A stretch of DNA of 6,526 nt, taken from assembly GCA_937871685.1 (NCBI GenBank), contig CALMOL010000362.1, positions 1 through 6,526 of the forward strand. The letters run 5' to 3'. The stretch's first letter is position 1. Every line of letters starts with the position of its first letter. Below, in pieces: positions 1 to 6,281 of this stretch. Below the pieces are notes generated by a model, which worked only from the letters and a program-made list of their open reading frames with translations, made no database searches and was not told the origin of the DNA. The DNA is from an uncultured Verrucomicrobiota bacterium. GTDB taxonomy: Bacteria > Verrucomicrobiota > Verrucomicrobiia > Chthoniobacterales > SZAS-18. The position numbers were made by a program, and so were the translations under genes.

Positions 1-15
1 TGCCCGGATTCCCGC

Positions 16-930
16 ATGATCCCCGCCGCCGAACCGGTTTGCGCGCCCGCGCCGGCCGGTGGCCCCGAAGCGCCGCCGCCCGCCTCGCCGCGAGAGGAAG
101 AATTTGACCTCGTCATCGAGGCCGGCCGCGGCCACCGCCAATACTGGCGTGACCTGTGGCGCTACCGCGAGCTGTTCTATTTCCTGGCGTGGCGCGACAT
201 CCTCGTCCGCTACAAGCAGACCGCGCTCGGCGTGGCGTGGGCGCTCCTCCAGCCGCTGGCCACGCTGCTCATCGGCACGCTCGTCTTCTCGCGCCTGGCG
301 CGCATGCCCGACGGCGGCGTGCCTTACCCGATCCTGATCTTCGCGGGCCTGCTGCCGTGGCAGTTCTTTTCCTCCGCGCTGAGCAACGCCGGCCAGAGCG
401 TCCTTTCGAACGCCAACCTGATCTCCAAGGTGTATTTTCCGCGCCTGATCGTGCCGGCGGCGGCGGTGATCACCTCGCTGGCGGATTTCCTGATCGCCTC
501 GTCGCTGCTGGTGGTGCTTTTTGTCTGGTTCGGCTTCTGGCCGGACGCGCGCGTGCTGGCGCTTCCCCTGTTCGGCCTGCTGGCCTTCGCGGCGGCCCTC
601 GGGGCGGGGCTGTGGCTGACGGCCCTCAACGTGAAATACCGCGACTTCCGCTTCGTGGTGCCTTTCCTGGTGCAGTTCGGCCTCTACCTGTCGCCGGTGT
701 TCTTCCGCTCGGACGTGGTGCGCGAGAAGGTCGGCGAGGCGGCCTACCTGGCCTACGCGCTCAACCCGATGGTCGGCGTGATCGATGGCTTCCGCTGGTG
801 CCTGCTGGCCGGTCGCGCCTCGTTGGACCCCGTGGCCCTCGCGCTGAGCATCACCATGACGCTTCTGCTGCTGTGGGGTGGCGTCTGGTATTACCGCCGC
901 ACCGAGCGCGCCTTCGCGGATTTGGTGTGA
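16..930 (+). CDS. wzm: ABC-2 type polysaccharide export permease (Wzm-like)
   Basis: This is the membrane subunit of an ABC exporter that moves lipid-linked polysaccharide across the inner membrane, working with a Wzt-type ATPase. The 304-residue protein has an Ala/Pro-rich N-terminus (about 1-26). An amphipathic stretch with RDILVRYKQTALG (60-72) follows, as is typical of the ABC2 membrane family, then about six hydrophobic segments (near 72-92, 104-122, 145-172, 178-204, 214-230 and 274-292). Family-like landmarks are NVKYRDF (205-211), YLSPVFF (224-230), ALNP (248-251) and a basic tail YYRRTERAF (292-300). Length is slightly above the usual 260-290 because of the Pro-rich extension. The frame is open to the window edge, so an upstream start is possible; ATG at 16 has only a weak GGA-type ribosome site. 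The partner ATPase begins 1361 bases downstream instead of adjacent, which is unusual. The family call is firm; the exact glycan is unknown. Confidence 0.9.
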   Translation: MIPAAEPVCAPAPAGGPEAPPPASPREEEFDLVIEAGRGHRQYWRDLWRYRELFYFLAWRDILVRYKQTALGVAWALLQPLATLLIGTLVFSRLARMPDGGVPYPILIFAGLLPWQFFSSALSNAGQSVLSNANLISKVYFPRLIVPAAAVITSLADFLIASSLLVVLFVWFGFWPDARVLALPLFGLLAFAAALGAGLWLTALNVKYRDFRFVVPFLVQFGLYLSPVFFRSDVVREKVGEAAYLAYALNPMVGVIDGFRWCLLAGRASLDPVALALSITMTLLLLWGGVWYYRRTERAFADLV

Positions 931-951
931 CCATCCAACCACGCGCCGACC

Positions 952-1221
952 GTGAAGCACGCGCATCTCGTCCACATCGTCAGCGCGCTCAACCTTGCCG
1001 CAGTCCGCTACCTCATCGTCGGCGGGGTCGCGGTCAACGTGCACGGCTATCTGCGCCACACGAAGGACCTGGACCTGGTGATCGCGCCGGAGGAATCCAA
1101 CTGCCGTGCCGCGATGGACGCGCTCACCAGCCTCGGCTACGTGCCAAAGCGGTGTCGCGCTGACGCTTGCCACCGCCCTCCAAAGCCTGCGGCCGACCTC
1201 TCGCAAAGGGCTTCGATCTGA
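952..1221 (+). pseudogene. Truncated nucleotidyltransferase (AbiEii/MNT-like fold) remnant
   Basis: A GTG-started frame 21 bases after the permease stop encodes 89 residues, but only about the first 65 look native. They contain YLIVGGVAVNVHGYLRHTKD (20-39) followed by LDLVI. This is the GG...DLD signature of DNA polymerase beta-like nucleotidyltransferases of the kind found in AbiEii or MNT toxins and related stand-alone proteins, which usually run to about 180 residues or more. After residue 65 the frame runs into the dispersed repeat at 1148 and reads unrelated Cys/Arg/Pro-rich sequence to a stop. The remaining part of the fold is absent, and no continuation is visible beyond the repeat. 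I infer a gene broken by insertion or deletion at the repeat and inactive as an enzyme. The native role is unknown, and no antitoxin partner is seen. Confidence 0.7.
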
Positions 1222-1249
1222 TGCGACCACCTGAATCGAAAACGCTCTA
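1148..1249 (+). repeat. Dispersed repeat, left copy (about 102 bp)
   Basis: Positions 1148-1184 (37 bases, starting AGCGGTGTCGCGCTGACG) are identical to the reverse complement of 6490-6526. Positions 1224-1249 match the reverse complement of 6426-6451 at 23 of 26 bases, including a perfect GAATCGAAAACGCTCTA at 1233-1249. The 39-base core between them is GC-rich but largely different in the two copies. The conserved left block can fold a short stem from GCGGTG (1149-1154) and CACCGC (1171-1176). It sits exactly at the truncation point of the nucleotidyltransferase remnant. I recognise no transposase, and the element class is unknown. Confidence 0.85.
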
Positions 1250-1267
1250 GCCTCGACTCGCCCAGCG

Positions 1268-1819
1268 ATGCATCCGAATGACGAGCTGCTCGCCGGTTTG
1301 CCCGGAGCGGAGTTTCTCTGCGAGGGGCTGGCTGACTTTGCCGCGGGTCGCTCGATGGTGCCCGCCTGGCTGGTCGCCATCGCGCATCCGCGCCCGCAAC
1401 GCGCCGGTCTTCTGCCGGCGCATCCGCCACCGCCACCGGAGCCGGAACTCGCCCTGTATGCGCTGCTTCGAAAAGAGGGTGGGGACGCCTACAGTCGCTA
1501 CAATGCCTGGCTGCGCCGCCTCGTGGGCCTGGAGCGCGCGCTGGAGGGGCGGGTGCGGGCCGCCGAACGAGTTGCCCAAGCCGGGCGCCTGCCGAAGCTC
1601 CCTGATGTCGTCCGAACTCGCCGCCCCGCCGCCCGCCGCGCCCGCGCCGCCGCGCCGCCGCTGGACCTACGACGAGCTGGCGGCCGAGGTGGGCGAGACC
1701 ACCCAGCGCGCGGAACTCTGGGACGGCATCCACGAAGTCATGTCGTCGCCTTCCTTTGCTCACCAGCAGATTGCCTTCCGCTTGTGCGCGTCGCTGGACT
1801 CCTTCGTTCGCGCCCGTGA
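1268..1819 (+). CDS. Unrecognised small protein; 3' end overlaps uma2-like gene and may be frameshifted
   Basis: I do not recognise the family. The frame from ATG 1268 opens with MHPNDELLAGLPGAE. It gives about 110 residues of ordinary protein-like sequence, including LVAIAHPRPQRAGLL (35-49), a run of five prolines, and a helical DAYSRYNAWLRRLVGLERAL stretch (73-92). After about residue 110 the composition turns into Arg/Ala/Pro-rich sequence, because the frame runs out of phase through the next gene to a stop at 1819. A TGA at 1603-1605 lies in the neighbouring frame and would give a neat TGATG overlap with the ATG at 1605. A one-base shift near 1560-1600, real or a sequencing error, would therefore end this protein at about 112 residues. 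No ribosome site is evident, and the start lies 18 bases after the repeat. Only the first ~337 bases are credible as coding. Confidence 0.4.
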   Translation: MHPNDELLAGLPGAEFLCEGLADFAAGRSMVPAWLVAIAHPRPQRAGLLPAHPPPPPEPELALYALLRKEGGDAYSRYNAWLRRLVGLERALEGRVRAAERVAQAGRLPKLPDVVRTRRPAARRARAAAPPLDLRRAGGRGGRDHPARGTLGRHPRSHVVAFLCSPADCLPLVRVAGLLRSRP

Positions 1820-2207
1820 TTTGGGCGCGGTCGTGATCGCCCCCTTCGACATGGTGCTCACGCCGCATCTAGCGCCGCAGCCCGACGTTCTCTTCGTGCG
1901 CAAGGAACGCCGCTCGCTCATCAAGAATGTGCTGCGCGGCCCGGCCGACCTCGTGATGGAAGTGATTTCGCCGGATCGCCGCGCGCGCGACCGCGTGGAC
2001 AAGCGCGACCTCTACGCCCAGCACGGCATCCCGGAATACTGGCTGATCGACCCCGACGCCCGCACCGTGGAGGTGCTTGCCCTGCGCGAGGGCGAATACC
2101 GCCTGGCCGTCCGCGCCCGGCCGGGCGAAAGCGCCGCGTCGGTGCTCCTGCCCGGCTTCGCGATGGACGCCGCGGCGCTGTTCGAGGGACTGGAAGATGA
2201 AGTCTGA
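1605..2207 (+). CDS. Uma2 family protein (DUF820, PD-(D/E)XK nuclease fold)
   Basis: The 200-residue length is normal for Uma2 proteins, which have a restriction-endonuclease-like fold; their biological role is mostly unestablished. A Pro/Ala-rich leader (5-17) precedes WTYDELAAEV (20-29) and the conserved ELWDGIHEVM segment (37-46). The candidate catalytic set is in order: Asp94 in QPDVLFV, Glu119 in LVMEVISP and Lys133 in DKRDLYA. The family hallmark GIPEYWLIDPD (141-151) follows, then a C-terminal beta-rich part ending LLPGFAMDAAALF. I chose ATG 1605 because the frame is open much further upstream but family resemblance begins only near residue 20, and because 1603-1607 reads TGATG, a common overlap. 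With the key residues kept, the nuclease fold is probably intact. It lies inside the interruption separating permease and ATPase genes, so it is likely accessory and unrelated to glycan export. Confidence 0.85.
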   Translation: MSSELAAPPPAAPAPPRRRWTYDELAAEVGETTQRAELWDGIHEVMSSPSFAHQQIAFRLCASLDSFVRARDLGAVVIAPFDMVLTPHLAPQPDVLFVRKERRSLIKNVLRGPADLVMEVISPDRRARDRVDKRDLYAQHGIPEYWLIDPDARTVEVLALREGEYRLAVRARPGESAASVLLPGFAMDAAALFEGLEDEV

Positions 2208-2291
2208 CCCCGAGGCTGGCCGGCTGGTGGGGTAAGGTTCGCGGGCCTCATTGCTCCGCGACGATCCTCGATCCCATCGGTTTCCCCTCCC

Positions 2292-3581
2292 TTGTCCGAC
2301 ACCGTCATCCGCGTCGAGAACCTCTCGAAGCGCTATGTTCTCGGAGCGCGTGCCAGCGGGACGGCGCGCTACGACACCTTCCGCGACGCCCTGGTGCGCG
2401 CCGTGAAGCGCCCCTTCGCGCGCCTTCGTCCCACGATTCACGGTCCACGGTCAACGATTCACGACTCTGAGTTCTGGGCGCTGCGCGAAGTGTCCTTCGA
2501 AGTGAAGCGCGGCGAAGTGCTGGGCATCATCGGGCGCAACGGCGCCGGCAAGAGCACCCTGCTGAAGATCCTCTCCCGCATCACCGAGCCGACCAGCGGG
2601 CGCGTGGCCGTGAAGGGTCGGGTGGCCTCGTTGCTGGAGGTGGGCACCGGCTTCCACCCCGAGCTGAGCGGCCGGGAAAACATCTTCCTCAACGGGGTGA
2701 TCCTCGGCATGACCCGGGCCGAGGTAAGGGCGCGCTTCGACGAGATCGTGGATTTTGCGGAGGTGGAGAAATTCCTGGACACGCCGGTCAAGCATTACTC
2801 CAGCGGCATGTATGTGCGCCTGGCCTTCGCCGTGGCCGCGCACCTGGACCCCGAGATCCTGATCGTCGATGAGGTGCTGGCGGTGGGGGACGCGGAATTC
2901 CAGAAAAAGTGCCTCGGAAAGATTCGAAGCCTTGCGCGCGGAGAGGTTCGCACGGTGCTTTTTGTCAGCCATAACATGGCGGCGGTTAGATCCCTTTGCG
3001 ACACGGGCATCCTCTTGTCGGAGGGCCGGGTAGTTGAGTGCGGGCCGGTCGCGAGCGTTTGTGAAGCATATCTGCGGGTCTTCGATCCCCCGCGGACGGT
3101 CCATGAACTGGCGACCGAAGCCCGAACGGGCGACCATGGATCCAAGTTGTTGATCACCCAGGTCGAGTTCAATGACGGAACCCCGCTCCGCCACGGCGAG
3201 GGCTGCTCAATCCGAATCTGGTATAACGTGAAGAAGCCGGTTACCGGAACTTCTGTCGCCGTCGGCTTTCGAAGCGTCGAGGGCGCTCGCATCCTGACGC
3301 TCGACAGCGATCTTGAAGGAGGACGTTGGCAACACGACGGATCGGGCGGCTTTTGCATCGAAGCACGGATAGATCACCTGCCGCTGGAACCAGGCGACTA
3401 CGCCGTGGACGTTGGGGCGCGATCCGGCGACTTGCTAGCGCTCGACTACCTCGGCGCTTGCGGGCGCGTGGAGGTCATTCCAGGAAGAACAACTCCAAGC
3501 ATGTTGACGACGGCTTCGCCTCACGTGCGCCTGCCCGCGGTTTGGTCTTCGCCGTCCATGCAGTCCTCAACCTCTGCATGA
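2292..3581 (+). CDS. wzt: Polysaccharide ABC exporter ATPase with C-terminal substrate-binding domain (Wzt-like)
   Basis: This is the cytoplasmic ATPase that powers export of lipid-linked glycan through the Wzm permease. The 429-residue protein starts MSDTVIRVENLSKRY. It has Walker A GRNGAGKST (81-89), the Wzt-style LLEVGTGFHPELSGREN segment in the Q-loop region (114-130), the signature YSSGMYVRLAF (169-179), Walker B ILIVDEVLAVGD (189-200) and H-loop His227 in SHNM. Residues about 285-395 form a beta-rich Wzt C-terminal domain of the kind that binds the chain end and sets substrate specificity. The TTG start is unusual and lacks a clear ribosome site, but the homology-like N-terminus begins exactly there. 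Residues 48-61 contain a 7-residue duplication absent from the core ABC fold. Codon use changes abruptly near residue 200. The stop overlaps the next start (ATGA at 3578). Confidence 0.93.
   Translation: MSDTVIRVENLSKRYVLGARASGTARYDTFRDALVRAVKRPFARLRPTIHGPRSTIHDSEFWALREVSFEVKRGEVLGIIGRNGAGKSTLLKILSRITEPTSGRVAVKGRVASLLEVGTGFHPELSGRENIFLNGVILGMTRAEVRARFDEIVDFAEVEKFLDTPVKHYSSGMYVRLAFAVAAHLDPEILIVDEVLAVGDAEFQKKCLGKIRSLARGEVRTVLFVSHNMAAVRSLCDTGILLSEGRVVECGPVASVCEAYLRVFDPPRTVHELATEARTGDHGSKLLITQVEFNDGTPLRHGEGCSIRIWYNVKKPVTGTSVAVGFRSVEGARILTLDSDLEGGRWQHDGSGGFCIEARIDHLPLEPGDYAVDVGARSGDLLALDYLGACGRVEVIPGRTTPSMLTTASPHVRLPAVWSSPSMQSSTSA
2433..2463 (+). repeat. 21-bp-spaced direct repeat inside wzt
   Basis: ACGATTCACG occurs at 2433-2442 and again at 2454-2463, separated by 11 bases that include GGTCCACGGTC. 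The 21-base period is seven codons, so the repeat is read in frame as TIHGPRS followed by TIHDSEF. It lies in the linker between the first beta strand region and the residues leading to Walker A, where ABC ATPases of this type vary in length. It looks like an in-frame insertion or tandem expansion tolerated in a surface loop. Confidence 0.6.
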
Positions 3582-4561
3582 TCGGGAGGTTACTCGCGCT
3601 GCTGCGTCGCCGACGCAGGCACTCTGCGCTGGAGCAAACTCGTGGGATTTTGTCTGGCCCAGGTGCCTGGGAAAATCTCGACCAACTGGGAATCACCGGG
3701 TTTGGAACTGACCTGCTGCGGGTGGACTTTCCGCCCCAACTTAGTCAGCGCGCGGACTGGTCGCATGTTTCAGGGCGAATCGCCGCCCTCCTCGACGCAA
3801 ACGTCGACGCCCAGCTCCGAACGCTTGACGAATGGCTGTCCAGGGGCGGCCCGGAGCTTTCAGCCTGGCCGCTCGATGAGGCAGCAGCGATCCAAGGGAC
3901 GAGACCTTGGCTGCGCAACGTGTTCTTAACCCCGGCAGACATGGCGTTGCTGGGCGGCGCGATCATTCACCGGCGCCCGACGAACTACGTGGAAATCGGT
4001 TCGGGGATATCGACGCGAGTCGCGCGCGAGTTTCAACGCCGTGCCTCCATCACGATGCCGATCATCTCGATCGATCCACAGCCACGAGTCGAGATAGAGT
4101 CGCTCTGCGATGTGACGATCCGCCAGCCGCTGGAGAGCAGCGTGGAAGCTCTCCTGCAGCAGGTCGCACCAGGAAGCCTCCTGTTCTTCGATGGTTCCCA
4201 TCGCTGCTTCCAAAACAGCGACGTGACAATCTTTTTCCTGAGCGTGCTACCGAGACTGCCGGCCGGGGTGTTGGTTCACATCCACGACATCTATCTTCCA
4301 TCGGACTATCCACCGGTCTTCGAAGCCCGCCTCTGGTCGGAGCAATATCTTTTGGCGGCGTGGCTGATGGGCGGTGGACGGTCCATCGAAGTTCACTGTC
4401 CGGGCGCGCACTTGTCCTCGAAGGACGAAGGCTACGCGACCTTGCGCGCACGACTGGGTGACCCGCGTCTGCCATGGTCCTCCCGTCTTGAAACGACCTC
4501 GTCCTTTTGGTTTGAGACGATCGGCTGGGATGACCGGGGAGAAGCAAGGGGGCCAAAGTGA
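3578..4561 (+). CDS. Class I SAM-dependent methyltransferase of a polysaccharide cluster
   Basis: Starting at ATG 3578, which overlaps the wzt stop as ATGA, the protein has 327 residues. The frame stays open upstream to 3326, but that part lies inside wzt, so the overlap start is preferred. A basic N-terminal stretch (LLRRRRRH, 8-15) and a helical region precede the Rossmann domain. Motif I is YVEIGSGIST (137-146), the acidic motif II strand is IISIDP (162-167), and later strands are LLFFDGSHRCF (201-211) and GVLVHIHDIYLPSDYP (230-245). These fit the Methyltransf_24-like group that often accompanies glycan gene clusters. The acceptor is unknown; a sugar hydroxyl or another small group on the exported glycan is the natural guess. 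The stop overlaps the next start as GTGA, so translation is probably coupled. Rossmann motifs are clear, but substrate and position of methylation are not. Confidence 0.8.
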   Translation: MIGRLLALLRRRRRHSALEQTRGILSGPGAWENLDQLGITGFGTDLLRVDFPPQLSQRADWSHVSGRIAALLDANVDAQLRTLDEWLSRGGPELSAWPLDEAAAIQGTRPWLRNVFLTPADMALLGGAIIHRRPTNYVEIGSGISTRVAREFQRRASITMPIISIDPQPRVEIESLCDVTIRQPLESSVEALLQQVAPGSLLFFDGSHRCFQNSDVTIFFLSVLPRLPAGVLVHIHDIYLPSDYPPVFEARLWSEQYLLAAWLMGGGRSIEVHCPGAHLSSKDEGYATLRARLGDPRLPWSSRLETTSSFWFETIGWDDRGEARGPK

Positions 4562-5382
4562 ATGGCGTGAGGCGATGGCTTGCCAGCATCATCCGTCCGG
4601 TGCTGCATCGCTGCGGCGTGAGGGTGCTCCACGCGCCCGCGGAGCCGGTCTCGTCACTCGTCCTTGACGCTTACGAGGGGATACGTTTGCGGCCAGATTG
4701 GCCCGCGCCGATCTACCGTGCGGCGCTTGGAGAGTATCTGGCGCGCCTCTCCCGGCTGCACGGCTTTGATGGTCTCATTGACGTTGGCGCTCACGAGGGA
4801 GCCTTTTTCCGATTGGCTCGCCAAGTTGGTTTCGAGGGGCAGGCGTATCTGATCGAGGCCAACCCGGCGCGGCTCGCTGGTCTTCGAGAATCGACTGAGG
4901 GAGCACAGGCAAAGGTGTTCGCATGCGCGGCGGGAGCCGCCGCCGGCCTCGCCCGTTTGCAGTGCTTTCAGGATGATACGTTCGCATCCATCCACCAGAT
5001 GCGAGCGACGGCACGCGAGGAGTTTCGCGATTACGTCCATCCAACCGCGGTAAGCGAAGTTCCCGTTCGGCGACTGGACGAAATGATCGGGCAGGAGATC
5101 AAGTCCCGAGGGCAAAAAAACCTCCTGCTAAAGACCGACACGCAAGGGCACGACCTCGAGGTGCTCCGTGGTGCCGGGGACATTCTTTATGTGGTGAAGG
5201 CGGTGGCCTGCGAGGTTTCCGTGATTCCCCTTTACGAGGACGCTCCCGGATGGCTCGAAATGCTTCGCTTTTTGGAGGAAGCGGGATTCGTGCTGGGGTT
5301 CATCTGCCCGATTGGGCACCAAAAGCGGGACTTGGCTGTGATTGAGCTGGATGCGGTCTTCGTGCGGCCGGACGTCTCATGA
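4558..5382 (+). CDS. FkbM family methyltransferase
   Basis: This predicted SAM-dependent O-methyltransferase has 274 residues, a normal length. Its start is GTG at 4558, overlapping the previous stop, with a purine-rich AAGGGGG about 5-10 bases upstream as a good ribosome site. The FkbM-domain landmarks are LIDVGAHEG (73-81, SAM loop), YLIEANP (97-103, acidic Glu100 after the second strand), VPVRRLDE (168-175), LLLKTDTQGHDLEVLRGAGD (189-208, the family's most recognisable segment) and ACEVSVIPLYE (217-227). The FkbM family was named for a macrolide O-methyltransferase. Members are common in exopolysaccharide and O-antigen clusters, where they are thought to methylate sugars. A seven-adenine run at 5114-5120 lies inside the reading frame and is a possible slippage point. 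The stop overlaps the following glycosyltransferase start (ATGA at 5379). Confidence 0.9.
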   Translation: MNGVRRWLASIIRPVLHRCGVRVLHAPAEPVSSLVLDAYEGIRLRPDWPAPIYRAALGEYLARLSRLHGFDGLIDVGAHEGAFFRLARQVGFEGQAYLIEANPARLAGLRESTEGAQAKVFACAAGAAAGLARLQCFQDDTFASIHQMRATAREEFRDYVHPTAVSEVPVRRLDEMIGQEIKSRGQKNLLLKTDTQGHDLEVLRGAGDILYVVKAVACEVSVIPLYEDAPGWLEMLRFLEEAGFVLGFICPIGHQKRDLAVIELDAVFVRPDVS

Positions 5383-6281
5383 GCAACGCCCTGCTGGTGC
5401 CGTGCTACAACGCAAGCCGGTTTCTCGTGTTACTGCGGGAGCAGGTGAACCACTTGCGTCCTGCTTTCGATGAAGTGCTGCTCGCTGACGACGGGAGCAC
5501 CGACGACACCGCGGCCAAGGCTAGCGCACTCGGCTTCACAATTCTCCGCCTGGAAAAAAATCTCGGACCCGGCGGAGCTCGAAACGCCCTTGCGCGAGCG
5601 ACTCAGGCCGAGTGGGTGCATTTTCACGATGTCGATGACGAGATCGCACCAGACTATCTCAGCCGGGTCGAGCCGTTTGCGACGGATGAGACGGACGTGG
5701 TCTTGCACTGGGTGGACTTCATTGAGGACGGAACCCGTCGGCTCGTTATCCGGTGGTCGTTCGACGTAGCCGAGCTGGAGGCTCGTCCAGCCGAGACCCT
5801 CCTGAGCGCACCGATGCCCACGATGAGCAGCTTTGTGCGCCGAACGGCGCTTCTCAGCGTGGGAGGCTTCGACGAAGAACTGCGCTGCTTCGAGGACGGC
5901 GACATGCATTTCCGCTTGGCCGTCGCTGGGGCCAGGACGCGGGGATTGTCCGAGGTCCTTGAATGGAGCCTGCGCCGAGAGGGTAGCGCGGGAGCAAACG
6001 AAGCTTATTGTCAGTCGTGCCGTCTGACTTTTCTGGAGCGCTATTCGCAGGGGATGGATCCTCGGTTCCGGCCCGCGATTGCTGAGCAAGCAGAAAGGAC
6101 GGCGATATTTCTTCTGCGGCTGGGTGATGCCCCGCGGTCTCGGAGGGCGATCGCGTTGGCCGAGTCGCTCGGGAGAGGCGTTCCGTTCACCATTCATCCT
6201 GCTCTGCGAGCGGCTCGCGCGGTGCTTCCTGCCATCACTTTGCTGCGCCTTCAGGATCTCTGGCGGAGGTGGCGCTCATGA
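5379..6281 (+). CDS. Family 2 glycosyltransferase (GT-A fold)
   Basis: This enzyme should transfer a sugar from a nucleotide-sugar donor during synthesis of the exported glycan, at the cytoplasmic face of the membrane. The 300-residue protein starts MSNALLVPCYNASRF, with ATG overlapping the FkbM stop. GT2 motifs appear in order: VPCYNAS (7-13), LLADDGSTDDT (34-44, nucleotide binding), GPGGARNAL (63-71), HDVDDE (83-88, the metal-binding DXD region), then VGGFDEELRCFEDGDMHFRL (161-180), where ED is the likely catalytic-base region. The C-terminal ~90 residues are helical and basic, ending LWRRWRS, and could make peripheral membrane contact; no clear transmembrane helix is present. Donor and acceptor cannot be deduced. 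A seven-adenine run (5554-5560) falls in frame. The stop overlaps a further possible start as ATGA at 6278. Confidence 0.92.
   Translation: MSNALLVPCYNASRFLVLLREQVNHLRPAFDEVLLADDGSTDDTAAKASALGFTILRLEKNLGPGGARNALARATQAEWVHFHDVDDEIAPDYLSRVEPFATDETDVVLHWVDFIEDGTRRLVIRWSFDVAELEARPAETLLSAPMPTMSSFVRRTALLSVGGFDEELRCFEDGDMHFRLAVAGARTRGLSEVLEWSLRREGSAGANEAYCQSCRLTFLERYSQGMDPRFRPAIAEQAERTAIFLLRLGDAPRSRRAIALAESLGRGVPFTIHPALRAARAVLPAITLLRLQDLWRRWRS

Noticed and set aside
156..1163. 335-codon + strand frame overlapping the permease
   Set aside because: It is out of phase with a clear membrane protein and is an Arg/Ala/Gly-rich shadow frame.
1148..1249. Repeat as an integron attC site
   Set aside because: Conserved ends and variable core fit in outline, but the ends lack GTTRRRY/RYYYAAC boxes and are not complementary to each other, and no integrase is in view.
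1137..1868. Long minus-strand open frame of 243 codons
   Set aside because: It is Arg/Ala-rich, runs antisense across the repeat, the small frame and the Uma2 gene, and resembles no protein family; high GC produces such shadows.
952..2207. Nucleotidyltransferase plus Uma2 gene as a toxin-antitoxin or phage defence system
   Set aside because: The nucleotidyltransferase is truncated, no antitoxin-like partner is present and Uma2 proteins have no established link to such a system.
2451..3194. Minus-strand open frame of 247 codons antisense to wzt
   Set aside because: The + strand has all ABC ATPase motifs in order and the antisense translation is His/Gln/Ala-rich without domains.
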